A DNA stretch of 64,000 nt from Psychrobacillus lasiicapitis (GTDB taxonomy: Bacteria; Bacillota; Bacilli; Bacillales_A; Planococcaceae), in the NCBI RefSeq assembly GCF_006861795.1, contig NZ_VDGH01000007.1, positions 186,001-250,000 on the forward strand. The letters run 5' to 3'. Made by a program: the position numbers and the translations under genes. Shown piece by piece: positions 36,118-45,240 of the stretch; position 1 is the first letter of the stretch; every line of letters starts with the position of its first letter. Under the pieces are notes generated by a model. That model was given only the letters and a program-made list of their open reading frames with translations, searched no databases and was not told where the DNA came from.

Positions 36118-37650
36118 ATGACGCAGAAAATTTTACCTAGTGAATCGGAATCATACTGGCTTGCAAATAAGGAACTTCCGCTTTTTCCTAAACTAATTGA
36201 AGATATAGAAGTAGATGTAGCCATTGTTGGGGCAGGACTAACTGGAATTACGGCAGCCTATTTGCTTAGTCAAAGTGGTCGAAAAGTAGTCGTTATAGAA
36301 GGAAGTAATATTTTAAAAGGGACTACAGGCTTCACTACAGCTAAGGTGACTGTCCAGCATGGACCGATTTACCAACAGCTAATCAATACTTTTGATGAGC
36401 AAAAAGCTCGCTTATACTATGATGCAAATACGGAAGCGAAAAATTTTATAAAACAAACGATTGAACAATTGAATATCCATTGCGATTTCGAAACATTGCC
36501 AGCTTATCTATATGCGGATACAGAAGAAGGAATTGAAGAAGTTGAAAAAGAGATGGATGCATATAACACCCTAGGTATAGAGGGAGCAACGTTGACGAAG
36601 GACACAGGACTTCCTTATACAGTGAAGCAAGCTCTTAAGTTAGAAAACCAAGGCCAGTTCCATCCAGTAAAATATGCAAAAGCATTAATGGAAAAAGCAA
36701 TAGAAAATGGTGTGCAGTTTTATGAAGAGACTCGTGCGAAAACAGTTAAATCAAACACAGTAGAACTGATGGAAGGTCAGGAAATCCGGGCAAACAAAAT
36801 ACTGGTGTGTAGTCATTTCCCCTTTAATGACGGAGATGGCTTATATTTTGCACGGATGCATTCAGAACGTTCGTATGCCCTGGCTTCTGTTGCACCGACT
36901 AACTATCCAAAAGGTATGTATATAAATGTAGAGAAGCCCACACGCTCTGTACGAACTGCAATGGGGAATGATGGGAAAAGGTATTTACTTATTGGCGGAG
37001 AAGGACATGTAACTGGTCGCTTTGAAGGCGATACGAATGCCAATTACGAAACCCTTGCAGCTTTTGGACGAGAACAATTTAAGGTAAGTCACTACGATTA
37101 TCGCTGGTCTGCTCAGGATCTGGTCACTTTAGATCAACTACCCTATGTCGGTACAATGACAGCAGGAAAGACAGATGTATTGGTAGCGACAGGATATGCA
37201 AAATGGGGAATGACTAACAGTACGGTTGCCGCAAAGATTATGGCTGATCTTGTATTGGAAAAAGAGAACCGCTATATAGATCTCTATAATCCAGCGAGAT
37301 CCAAAATGAAAAAAGAAGATATAAAAAGCTTCGCAAAAAATAATGCAGGTGTTGCAAAGGAGCTTGTGAAAGGAAAGACAGAGATACCTGATTTGAAACT
37401 TGAGGATATTCAATCTGGTAGTGGAGACATAATCATGCTGGATGGCAAAAAGGTAGGGGCTTATAAGGATGATCAAGGAAAAGTCTATCTAGTAAAACCC
37501 GCTTGTACCCATATGGGCTGTAATGTCTCCTTTAATAGTGCGGAAAGCTCATGGGATTGTCCATGTCATGGTTCACGTTTTAGTTATAATGGGGATGTTA
37601 TAGAGGGACCAGCATTTGAACCATTAGAAAAGGTTGAGTATACGGATTGA
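36118..37650 (+). CDS. yhfW: FAD-dependent oxidoreductase with C-terminal Rieske domain (YhfW-like)
   Basis: A 510-residue fusion. The N-terminal DAO-type FAD domain has DVAIVGAGLTGITAAYLLS (about 32-50) as dinucleotide-binding motif. The C-terminal Rieske [2Fe-2S] domain (about 420-508) has both ligand pairs, CTHMGC (about 462-467) and CPCHGSRF (about 481-488). The architecture and length equal B. subtilis YhfW (509 residues). The substrate is unknown; small amines are likely from the DAO fold. The RBS is GGAGGG. It is monocistronic with a terminator. Confidence 0.88.
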   Translation: MTQKILPSESESYWLANKELPLFPKLIEDIEVDVAIVGAGLTGITAAYLLSQSGRKVVVIEGSNILKGTTGFTTAKVTVQHGPIYQQLINTFDEQKARLYYDANTEAKNFIKQTIEQLNIHCDFETLPAYLYADTEEGIEEVEKEMDAYNTLGIEGATLTKDTGLPYTVKQALKLENQGQFHPVKYAKALMEKAIENGVQFYEETRAKTVKSNTVELMEGQEIRANKILVCSHFPFNDGDGLYFARMHSERSYALASVAPTNYPKGMYINVEKPTRSVRTAMGNDGKRYLLIGGEGHVTGRFEGDTNANYETLAAFGREQFKVSHYDYRWSAQDLVTLDQLPYVGTMTAGKTDVLVATGYAKWGMTNSTVAAKIMADLVLEKENRYIDLYNPARSKMKKEDIKSFAKNNAGVAKELVKGKTEIPDLKLEDIQSGSGDIIMLDGKKVGAYKDDQGKVYLVKPACTHMGCNVSFNSAESSWDCPCHGSRFSYNGDVIEGPAFEPLEKVEYTD

Positions 37651-37692
37651 TAGGAGTTGTAATACAGCTCCTTGTAAAATAGTTGCATCACT

Positions 37693-37740
37693 AAGGAGTT
37701 ACCCAAATCATTTATTGGGTAACTCCTTTACTATTGTTTT
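37693..37740 (+). terminator. Terminator after the YhfW-like gene
   Basis: AAGGAGTTACCCAA (37693-37706) pairs perfectly with 37715-37728; the downstream T-run is interrupted. Confidence 0.85.
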
Positions 37741-37748
37741 TATTCGAT

Positions 37749-37771
37749 ATATCGATTAAAATTATCGATAT
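37749..37771. promoter_or_regulatory. Perfect palindromic operator before padR
   Basis: ATATCGAT, a 7-bp spacer and ATCGATAT (37749-37756 and 37764-37771), 21 bp upstream of the start of the PadR regulator. It is probably its autoregulatory site. Confidence 0.65.
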
Positions 37772-37792
37772 AGATTAAAGGAGAGGATCTAC

Positions 37793-38254
37793 TTGAAAAA
37801 GCGAAGAGGTTTTATGCAAATAGCCATTTTGCATTTGCTAAAGGAAGGCTCAATGCATGGCTATCAAATAATGAAAGAATTAGAAAGTCGCTCTGGTGGA
37901 CTTTATTCAGCAAGTGCAGGGACAGTATACCCGGCGCTTCAGGAATTGACGGAGAAAGAAATGATCGGTTTAGATCCTGATTCGGACAAAAAGACATATG
38001 AGATAAAAGAAAAAGGGAATGAAAAATTAGAGGAATTCGCCACTCGTAGAGAAGGAGAGTTTTGGGAAGAGTGGAAAGCACGCTGGGTTTGGCAAAATTC
38101 CGATGAAGCAACAATGCTAAAGTCAGCACTCGATTTATGGGAAGTGGAAATCCATAAAGCGGTTAAACAGTCACGTAAAAGCACTGAAAAAACGACTAAG
38201 TTAATAGAGTTTGTGAAAGAAATAACCGAACGTTTACAAAAAGAAAATAGATAG
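37793..38254 (+). CDS. PadR-family transcriptional regulator
   Basis: A winged-helix repressor of 153 residues. The N-terminal PadR domain reads LHLLKEGSMHGYQIMKELE, then SAGTVYPALQELTEKEMI (recognition helix). A helical C-terminus (about 100-150) should mediate dimerisation. TTG 37793 is the start, with GGAGAGGA upstream. It lies 13 bp before a heterodimeric ABC exporter pair and therefore probably represses that operon until a drug or other ligand binds, as LmrR does for LmrCD. The ligand is unknown. Confidence 0.88.
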   Translation: MKKRRGFMQIAILHLLKEGSMHGYQIMKELESRSGGLYSASAGTVYPALQELTEKEMIGLDPDSDKKTYEIKEKGNEKLEEFATRREGEFWEEWKARWVWQNSDEATMLKSALDLWEVEIHKAVKQSRKSTEKTTKLIEFVKEITERLQKENR

Positions 38255-38267
38255 AGAGGGAAATGCC

Positions 38268-40010
38268 ATGAGATCCCTAGGAAAATTATTTCCGTATATT
38301 AAGCCATATACACTATTTGCAATTTTAGCTCCGTTATTAATGTGTGTGGAAGTGGCAATGGACTTACTACAACCGACCATTATGCAGCATATTATCGATG
38401 TGGGAATTGCCAATAATGATAATGCATATGTGATTAAGCTTGGATTACTAATGCTGTTAACTGCTGTTATTGGCTTGATCGGTGGGGCTGGTTGTACAAT
38501 TTATAGTACGAAGACTGCAGTTAATTTTGCAGCAGATATACGTCGTGATATTTTTAAAAAGACGGAGCAGTTTTCTAGTAAAAATACGGACACATTTGGA
38601 GCGGGAAAACTAATTACAATAGTAACGAATGATGTAACAGCGGTTCAGCAAGCTTTAATGATGACATTGCGGATTTTTGTACGCGGTCCACTATTGTTTA
38701 TTGGCTCGGTAGCAATTGTTTGGTTTACTGCGCGTGAGTTGTTTCCAGTACTATTAGTAGCGATCCCGATTTTAATGGTTTGTATTTATTATTTTTCGGC
38801 TAAATCGGGACAGTTATTTGCAAAAGTCCAAAAAGCGATGGATCAGGTGAATACAAAACTACAAGAGACGTTTGCAGGTATACGGGTTATTAAAGCATTC
38901 AATCGTCAAGATTATGAGATTAAAACGTTCCGAAAGGTAAATGATCTGTTAACGAAACGAAATATGTCTGCTGAACAAGTCATTTTAACACTAATGCCGA
39001 TTATGCTATTTGTGGTGAATTTAGGTGTCGTTGCAGGTATGTGGATGGGTGCAATCAAGGTAAATGAAGGGACACTTCAAGTTGGTGTTATTTTAGCCTT
39101 TATTAACTACTTGAATATTATTATGAACGGACTTATGACAAGTAGCCATGTATTAATGCAAATTGCTCGTTCCTTTACTTCTGCTAATAGAATCGGGCAA
39201 GTGCTTGATACGGAAATCGATATTCAGGAACCTGAAATTCCTACTTTGCTTCCACAAGCAAAAGGGGAAGTGGAGTTTAAAGAGGTTTATTTTAGCTATA
39301 GTAAGAACGGGGAATATGTCCTGAAAAACATCTCATTCCGAGCGAAAGCGGGTGAGACGATTGGAATTATTGGTTCTACCGGTAGTGGAAAATCAACGCT
39401 TATTAAACTGATTCCAAGGTTGTATGATCCGGATTCGGGTTCGATTTTGATCGACGGAGTGAATGTAAAGGAATATCCACTTGAACGTTTAAGAGGAATG
39501 ATTGGTTTTGTGCCCCAAAAGGCGACCTTATTTTCCGGAACAATTGAAGAGAATTTACACTATGGAAAAGAGGAAGCAAGTCTTTCGGAAATGGAAGAAG
39601 CAGCTAAATCAGCAGCAGCAATAGAGTTTATCGATAAGCTTGAAGATAAATATGAATATGAGCTTATGCAAGGAGCAACGAATCTATCTGGTGGTCAAAA
39701 ACAGCGTCTATCAATGGCTCGTGCCTTTATCCGTCAGCCGAAAGTTTTAATATTAGATGATTCCACTTCCGCCATCGATGCTTTGTCGGAAGCTTCCGTA
39801 CAACAAGCTTTACATCAAAACCATGCGGATACCACTGTGTTTATTATTTCAGCCAAGATTTCTTCCATCATTAACGCAGATCAGATTCTCGTGATTGAAG
39901 ATGGCATGCTGGAAGCGAGTGGTACACATACTGAGCTGCTAGAAAACAGCAGTGTTTATCGTGGTATTTACGAAACGCAAACAGGGAAGGAGGTCTATTC
40001 ATATGAATAA
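38268..40010 (+). CDS. Heterodimeric ABC exporter subunit with degenerate ATPase site (YfiB-like)
   Basis: A half-transporter of 580 residues with six membrane helices and an ATPase domain: Walker A GSTGSGKST (about 368-376), signature LSGGQKQRLSMARA (about 473-486). The Walker B end reads VLILDDSTSAID, with Asp in place of the catalytic Glu, and the switch-loop His is replaced (IISAKISS instead of IIAHRLS). These changes mark the non-catalytic site of asymmetric heterodimers such as BmrC or LmrC. Its partner is encoded immediately downstream. Confidence 0.9.
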   Translation: MRSLGKLFPYIKPYTLFAILAPLLMCVEVAMDLLQPTIMQHIIDVGIANNDNAYVIKLGLLMLLTAVIGLIGGAGCTIYSTKTAVNFAADIRRDIFKKTEQFSSKNTDTFGAGKLITIVTNDVTAVQQALMMTLRIFVRGPLLFIGSVAIVWFTARELFPVLLVAIPILMVCIYYFSAKSGQLFAKVQKAMDQVNTKLQETFAGIRVIKAFNRQDYEIKTFRKVNDLLTKRNMSAEQVILTLMPIMLFVVNLGVVAGMWMGAIKVNEGTLQVGVILAFINYLNIIMNGLMTSSHVLMQIARSFTSANRIGQVLDTEIDIQEPEIPTLLPQAKGEVEFKEVYFSYSKNGEYVLKNISFRAKAGETIGIIGSTGSGKSTLIKLIPRLYDPDSGSILIDGVNVKEYPLERLRGMIGFVPQKATLFSGTIEENLHYGKEEASLSEMEEAAKSAAAIEFIDKLEDKYEYELMQGATNLSGGQKQRLSMARAFIRQPKVLILDDSTSAIDALSEASVQQALHQNHADTTVFIISAKISSIINADQILVIEDGMLEASGTHTELLENSSVYRGIYETQTGKEVYSYE

Positions 40011-41811
40011 ATCTTCCACATCTAGCGCGATTGGCCGAGCACGTGGACCACGAGGATTCAGCGGACCAGTGGAAAAGGCAAAGGATAGAAAAGGTACGCT
40101 CAAACGAATATGGCAGTACATGGAGAAGCAAAAAGTAGCAATGGTTGCATCGGTTATTTTTGTCATCATTTCTACGCTTTTGAACTTACTCGTACCTTAT
40201 ATGATTGGTGTCATTATCGATCAATATATCATTCCAAAAGATATGAATGGCACCCTTCGATTTTTAGTGATACTGGCCATTGTGTATGTAGCTGCTTCTA
40301 TTTTTACTTGGTTGCAAACGTTTTTGATGGTGCGAGTATCGCTGAAAACAATTCGAATTTTACGCCAGGATTTATTTAATAAGTTTCAGACATTGTCTTT
40401 ACGCTTTTTTGATAAACGAACGCATGGCGATTTAATGAGTCGTGTGACCAATGATATTGAGAGTTTGAATAATGCACTGAGTCAAAGTGTGATTCAAATT
40501 ATTTCCTCTATACTAATGGTGTCAGGTGTGACGATAGCGATGTTTTTACTGAATTGGATGCTTGCTATTGTATCTTTATTGGTCATTCCATTAATTATGT
40601 TTACAACGAAGAAAGTGATTAAATATAGCAGTAGTAATTTTATCAAAAGACAGCGTGATTTAGGGGAACTGAACGGCTTTATCGAGGAAGCTATTTCCGG
40701 AAATGAAGTCATTACGATTTTCGGACAGGAAGAAAAAACGTTCACAAAGTTTTCTATAGTGAATGAAAGACTAAGACATTCTGCAATGGCAGCTGATACG
40801 GTATCTGGCTTTTTAGGACCGATTAATAACTTCATCAATAACTTAGGGCTTGTGCTAATCATAGCGGTTGGTGCTGTTATGACGGTGCAAGATATGGCAA
40901 CAGTCGGAATTATTGCCGCATTCGTTACGTATTCCCGCCAATTTTTCCGACCGATTAACCAACTATCCAGTCTATTCAACACATTCCAGTCGGCTATAGC
41001 TGGTGCAGAACGAGTATTTGAGATTATGGACGAAACACCGGATTTAACGGATAAAGAAAATGCCATTGAAGTCGACTCTTTCAGAGGAGATGTCACGTTC
41101 ACCAATGTAAATTTTGCATATGAAAAGGGTAAACCAATCTTAAAAGACATTAGCTTTGAGGCAAAAGCAGGGGAGAAAATTGCATTAGTAGGTCCGACTG
41201 GTTCTGGAAAAACAACCATTATTAATTTATTAATGCGTTTTTATGACATCGATTCTGGAGAAATTAAAATCGATGAGCGATCAATTAAAGACTACCAGAT
41301 CAGTAAACTCCGTGAAAAAATTGGAATCGTACTTCAAGATACATTCTTATTTTCCGGAACCATAATGGAAAATATCCGCTACGGTCGCCTAGAAGCAACA
41401 GACGAAGAAGTCATTGCCGCTGCCAAAATGGCTTCCGCACATAGGTTCATTAAGCATTTGCCAGAACGCTATGAAACGCTTATAACCTCAGGCGGGTCAA
41501 GCCTGAGTCAAGGGCAGCGCCAACTACTAGCGATTGCTCGAGCGATATTAGCCGATTCCGATATACTGATACTAGATGAAGCGACATCAAGCATTGATAC
41601 GAGAACCGAAATAGAGATCCAGCAAGGGCTGAATCGATTGTCGGAAGGTAGAACAAGCTTCGTCATTGCACACCGATTAAAAACAATCGAAAATGCGGAT
41701 CGGATATTAGTTATTAACCAAGGGGAACTGATCGAGTCTGGTACTCATGAAGAACTGTTAAAGCAACAAGGTTTTTACGCTGAATTGTATGAGAGTCAGT
41801 TTAATATTTGA
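40003..41811 (+). CDS. Heterodimeric ABC exporter subunit with canonical ATPase site (YfiC-like)
   Basis: A half-transporter of 602 residues: a soluble N-terminal tail (about 1-45), six membrane helices, then an ATPase with Walker A GPTGSGKTT, signature variant LSQGQRQLLAIARA, Walker B ILILDEATSSID with Glu intact, and H-loop VIAHRLKT. ATG 40003 is chosen (AAGGAGG 9 bp upstream); it overlaps the upstream subunit by 8 bp. Together with that gene it forms a YfiBC/LmrCD-class multidrug exporter, probably under PadR control. Confidence 0.9.
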   Translation: MNKSSTSSAIGRARGPRGFSGPVEKAKDRKGTLKRIWQYMEKQKVAMVASVIFVIISTLLNLLVPYMIGVIIDQYIIPKDMNGTLRFLVILAIVYVAASIFTWLQTFLMVRVSLKTIRILRQDLFNKFQTLSLRFFDKRTHGDLMSRVTNDIESLNNALSQSVIQIISSILMVSGVTIAMFLLNWMLAIVSLLVIPLIMFTTKKVIKYSSSNFIKRQRDLGELNGFIEEAISGNEVITIFGQEEKTFTKFSIVNERLRHSAMAADTVSGFLGPINNFINNLGLVLIIAVGAVMTVQDMATVGIIAAFVTYSRQFFRPINQLSSLFNTFQSAIAGAERVFEIMDETPDLTDKENAIEVDSFRGDVTFTNVNFAYEKGKPILKDISFEAKAGEKIALVGPTGSGKTTIINLLMRFYDIDSGEIKIDERSIKDYQISKLREKIGIVLQDTFLFSGTIMENIRYGRLEATDEEVIAAAKMASAHRFIKHLPERYETLITSGGSSLSQGQRQLLAIARAILADSDILILDEATSSIDTRTEIEIQQGLNRLSEGRTSFVIAHRLKTIENADRILVINQGELIESGTHEELLKQQGFYAELYESQFNI

Positions 41812-41972
41812 ATGAAAAAGTAGGCGGTACCCAAGGAAAGTGGAGTACTGCCTGCTTGTATTATGTAAGGACTATTTTAAGGGGGATCCTCAAATAGAAG
41901 TAATCTTTCTTGTTACGTAACCTTTTACTTTTTGATACGTATGTCTATTGGAAACAAAGGAGAGTGATCCTA

Positions 41973-42188
41973 TTGAAAAATACAAAGTTAAGAATGGTAT
42001 GGATATTAAACAATATCTTTTGTTACTTAATGTTTATCGGTTTTTCAATATTTGTGGTTATAAACAAAGAGGATTTGCTATTAATAAATAGATTGTCAAT
42101 ATGGGTAATAGCAATGCTTCTCCTTTTAATGCTCTCTATGTTTGGTACTTATCGAATTTATGGATGGATAAAAGAAGGGAAATTATAA
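41973..42188 (+). CDS. Small two-helix membrane protein
   Basis: A protein of 71 residues from TTG 41973 (AAAGGAGAG 10 bp upstream); the frame stays open further upstream but without an RBS. It has two hydrophobic helices (about 11-31 and 42-61) with a charged loop NKEDLL. I do not recognise the family. It lies after the ABC exporter pair but 160 bp away with its own RBS, so it may or may not belong to that operon. Confidence 0.6.
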   Translation: MKNTKLRMVWILNNIFCYLMFIGFSIFVVINKEDLLLINRLSIWVIAMLLLLMLSMFGTYRIYGWIKEGKL

Positions 42189-42246
42189 TGACCTCTATAT
42201 ATGTTCATTGAAATGATTAAGTTTAGATAGTGAATTAGGCAATAAA

Positions 42247-42286
42247 AAACAATCGTGCGGAGTAATCTCTGCACGATTGTTTTAGA
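42247..42286. terminator. Bidirectional terminator between two small membrane genes
   Basis: AAAACAATCGTGC (42247-42259) pairs with GCACGATTGTTTT (42272-42284). Confidence 0.88.
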
Positions 42287-42578
42287 AAGAAGAAGTTTTC
42301 GTTTCTGCTGGTACACGTTTTTGTAAATCTAAAATAATTGGATCAGCAGAGGACTCTAGTAAATCTGTTTGTTTTTGTTGTAGGTCTAATCGCATTTTTT
42401 CAGTTTCGATTAAAAAGTTATTATATTTCAGTTTTTCAAGTTCAATTTCATCTTTGACAATTTGAGCCTTAAACTTTTGTGTTTTTCGTAAATGAGTTGT
42501 CCAAATTGCGGTAAGTGGTATAGAAAAAATCATTACTATAGCCACTAAGCCAATCCCTAGTGCGAACAAATCCTCCAT
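42282..42578 (-). CDS. Membrane-anchored coiled-coil protein
   Basis: A protein of 98 residues: one N-terminal membrane helix (about 6-28), then a charged helix rich in Lys, Glu and Leu (about 34-75: KDEIELEKLKYN, TEKMRLDLQQKQTDLL) that looks like a coiled coil, and a short C-terminal tail. The layout resembles phage-shock or YtxH-type small proteins, but I do not recognise the family. The RBS GGAGGGA lies just before the ATG. Its stop is next to the terminator stem. Confidence 0.65.
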   Translation of the reverse strand: MEDLFALGIGLVAIVMIFSIPLTAIWTTHLRKTQKFKAQIVKDEIELEKLKYNNFLIETEKMRLDLQQKQTDLLESSADPIILDLQKRVPAETKTSSF

Positions 42579-42666
42579 TTATATCCCTCCGTAGCTATTT
42601 TCTTAAGTATATACGAAAAAAGAAAGAAATAGTTTCACAAATATGGATTATTCTGAGTATTGATGA

Positions 42667-42768
42667 GTTTAGTTGGAATTTTAGCTCATTTAGTTGGAAA
42701 AAATGAAGTTTTAGTTGGAAAAAATCTGAGTTTAGTTGGAAAAATCGTCATTTTAGTTGGAAAACCAT
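42667..42768. repeat. 21-bp-period array, five units, TTTAGTTGGAAAAA core
   Basis: TAGTTGG starts at 42670, 42691, 42712, 42733 and 42754: every step is exactly 21 bp. It lies between a small membrane gene and the terminator of the amidohydrolase operon. The linkers differ in sequence but keep the length. Confidence 0.92.
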
Positions 42769-42775
42769 CCGAAAA

Positions 42776-42808
42776 CGAAAAAAGCTCCCCCGAACAACTT
42801 CGGGGGAG
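42776..42808 (-). terminator. Terminator of the amidohydrolase operon
   Basis: CTCCCCCGAA (42785-42794) pairs with TTCGGGGGAG (42799-42808). On the minus strand it is followed by CTTTTTTCG. Confidence 0.92.
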
Positions 42809-42816
42809 TCAATAAA

Positions 42817-43992
42817 TCATTTATTCAAATAAGCCCAAGCATACTGAGCATACAATTCCGCACCAGTTACAAGTGCATCTTCGTCGATATCGAAGTTTCC
42901 GTGGTGATGTGCCCACTCTGTATCTTTTTGAGGATTTCCACTACCAACAAGTGCAAAACTTCCTGAAGCTTTCGTTAAATAAGCGGAGAAGTCTTCCGCA
43001 CCCATTGTTGGTTTTTCATCATACACCGAATCAGATCCAAATGCTTCAGTAGCCACTTTTTGAACAAGTTGTGCGCTTTCTTCCTCATTTACTACCGTAT
43101 CTGTGCCGCGAATATATTCCACTTCTGCAGTAGCACCGTAAGTAGAGGCAATACTTTCCGCATATTGCGTAATACTTTTCTCTATATGATTGCGGGTTTC
43201 TGGATGGAATGTGCGAACTGTTCCTTCGATTTCGGCATTTTCAGCGATTACATTAAATCGTGTTCCGACGACCATTTTCCCGATAGTAAGAACAGCAGGA
43301 CTTTGCGGGTCAATCGTTCTAGAGACAACTGTTTGGACATTCATCACAAATGAAGAAGCGACAATTGCTGCATCGATACAAGCTTCTGGCATCGCAGCAT
43401 GTCCACCCTTTCCTTTGAATCTCACTTTAACGATATCCGCTGCAGCAAATGAAGGGCCTGGTGAGCAGGCTACTTTATTTGTTGGCATTTGAGACCAAAT
43501 GTGAATACCAAATACATTGTCTACGCCGTCCATTGCACCTTGAGCAACGATTGCTTTTGCTCCAGCCGCTGCTTCTTCTGCTGGTTGGAATAAGAAACGA
43601 ACATTTCCTGGAAGTTGTTCTTTTACATCATTCAAAGCTTTGGCTGCTATTAAAAGCATCGAAGTATGTGCGTCATGTCCACAAGCATGCATTTTTCCTT
43701 CCACTTTAGAAGCATAGGGTACATGTGTGTTCAGTTGTTGAACTGGAAGAGCATCCATATCCGCTCTAAGCGCCACTGTTTTCCCACCAGGAACTGCCTG
43801 GATTTCTGCGATTACACCAGTTGGCTCCGTTTTTCGGTAAGGAATGCCAAGCTCGTCTAAATACTCGCAAACGAAAGCAGTTGTTTTGAATTCTTCAAAT
43901 GATAACTCAGGCTCACTATGTAGTTTACGACGCAGCACAGTCAATTCTTCACTATTATTTGTAATGGATTCTTTTATTTTTTGGTTAATCAT
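42817..43992 (-). CDS. M20-family amidohydrolase (N-acyl amino acid / hippurate hydrolase type)
   Basis: A zinc or manganese amidohydrolase of 391 residues. Metal ligands are in HACGHDAHTSML (about 101-112) and in the acidic pair of PAEEAAAGAKAIVAQGA; the final His is in WAHHHGNFDID near the C-terminus. Such enzymes release free amino acids from N-acylated forms. The start overlaps the stop of the preceding gene (TAATG), so the two hydrolases are translated together. It is the last gene of a three-gene operon with a transporter. Confidence 0.9.
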   Translation of the reverse strand: MINQKIKESITNNSEELTVLRRKLHSEPELSFEEFKTTAFVCEYLDELGIPYRKTEPTGVIAEIQAVPGGKTVALRADMDALPVQQLNTHVPYASKVEGKMHACGHDAHTSMLLIAAKALNDVKEQLPGNVRFLFQPAEEAAAGAKAIVAQGAMDGVDNVFGIHIWSQMPTNKVACSPGPSFAAADIVKVRFKGKGGHAAMPEACIDAAIVASSFVMNVQTVVSRTIDPQSPAVLTIGKMVVGTRFNVIAENAEIEGTVRTFHPETRNHIEKSITQYAESIASTYGATAEVEYIRGTDTVVNEEESAQLVQKVATEAFGSDSVYDEKPTMGAEDFSAYLTKASGSFALVGSGNPQKDTEWAHHHGNFDIDEDALVTGAELYAQYAWAYLNK

Positions 43993-45224
43993 TATTTATT
44001 TCCCTCCGTTAACTTTAAGGCTGTCTGAAATACAATATTTGCACCGCTCGCCAGATGACTTCCATCCGACCATTCTTCGGGACAATGACTAAGCCCATCT
44101 TTACTAGGAATGAAAATCATCCCACAAGCAGTAAAATCGGAAAATACCATTGCATCGTGACCAGCTCCACTGTTGATCGAGCAGTAAGGGATAACTAAAT
44201 CATTACTCGTTTCCTTAAAGATAGATTGAATATGTTGATCCATCTCTTTCGGCGAAATATATAATAATTGTTCCGTTGAAGTAAGAATGTCGGTAGTCTG
44301 TTTAGAAGCAATCAGTTCTTCCACTTTTTCCACTGCATTTTGAACGTGCTGCTCTTTACCAGAACGTATATCTACGGAGAATACCACTTTATCAGGTATT
44401 ACATTGGAACCATTTGGGAATACCTGGAGCTGTCCAGTAGTGATTACTGTCCCATTTCCTTCCTCTATCGCTAGCTTCGGAAAAGCGGCAATTATCTCAG
44501 CGGCTGCAACCAAAGCATCAGACCGACGATTCATCGGTGTGGTACCAGCATGTCCTGCTTTCCCTTGAATTGTTACTTCTAATTGCGTTAATCCAACAAT
44601 TGCTTCCACAATGCCAATTGGAATATCTTTTTCTTCTAATATAGGTCCTTGTTCGATATGGAGCTCGAGAAATGCTTTTATTGTTTTGGGATCACGAAAT
44701 TTTTCTTTTGAAGGATCCAGACCTATGCTAATCATTGCATCTTCAGCTAATACGCCGTCTTTATCCGCAAGTACTTTAAAGTCTTCATTTGTCAATAAAC
44801 CCATCATACCTCTTGAGCCCATTAACCCACCGCCCCAGCGGGATCCTTCTTCTTCCACAAGTGCAATGATTTCGAGAGGATAAGCAGGCTGACAATTATT
44901 CTCTTGAAATAACGCAGCTACTTCTAGCCCAATTATCACACCTGCAGTACCGTCGAAAGCTCCTCCGTTCGGAACGGAGTCAAAATGAGAGCCAACAATA
45001 ACAGAAGGGGCGTTTGGAATCGTTCCATCAAGCTTACCAAAAATATTTCCGAACCCATCCTCTGAAACGGTAAGTCCGTATTTGAGCATCTGCTCTTTAA
45101 TATAATTTCGAGCATTCAAATCTTCTTTCGAATAAGTTAGTCTTGTTACGCCAGCGCCAGGCGTAGAGGTAAATTGACTTAATAGTTCAATATGCTGTTC
45201 AATTCTTTGTTGATTGGCTAACAT
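43992..45224 (-). CDS. Zn-dependent hydrolase, N-carbamoyl-L-amino acid hydrolase/AllC family
   Basis: An M20 amidase of the hydantoinase/carbamoylase family, 410 residues. It has metal-binding GSHFDSVPNGGAFDGTAG (about 77-94), EEEGSRWGGGLMGSRGM, the dimerisation-domain arm with GKAGHAGTTPM, and C-terminal SINSGAGHDAM. Family members hydrolyse N-carbamoyl amino acids, allantoate or ureidoglycolate. No other allantoin genes are nearby, so an N-carbamoyl or N-acyl amino acid is the likelier substrate (inference). It is the middle gene of the operon. Confidence 0.88.
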   Translation of the reverse strand: MLANQQRIEQHIELLSQFTSTPGAGVTRLTYSKEDLNARNYIKEQMLKYGLTVSEDGFGNIFGKLDGTIPNAPSVIVGSHFDSVPNGGAFDGTAGVIIGLEVAALFQENNCQPAYPLEIIALVEEEGSRWGGGLMGSRGMMGLLTNEDFKVLADKDGVLAEDAMISIGLDPSKEKFRDPKTIKAFLELHIEQGPILEEKDIPIGIVEAIVGLTQLEVTIQGKAGHAGTTPMNRRSDALVAAAEIIAAFPKLAIEEGNGTVITTGQLQVFPNGSNVIPDKVVFSVDIRSGKEQHVQNAVEKVEELIASKQTTDILTSTEQLLYISPKEMDQHIQSIFKETSNDLVIPYCSINSGAGHDAMVFSDFTACGMIFIPSKDGLSHCPEEWSDGSHLASGANIVFQTALKLTEGNK

Positions 45225-45240
45225 TCTATCACTCCTATAC

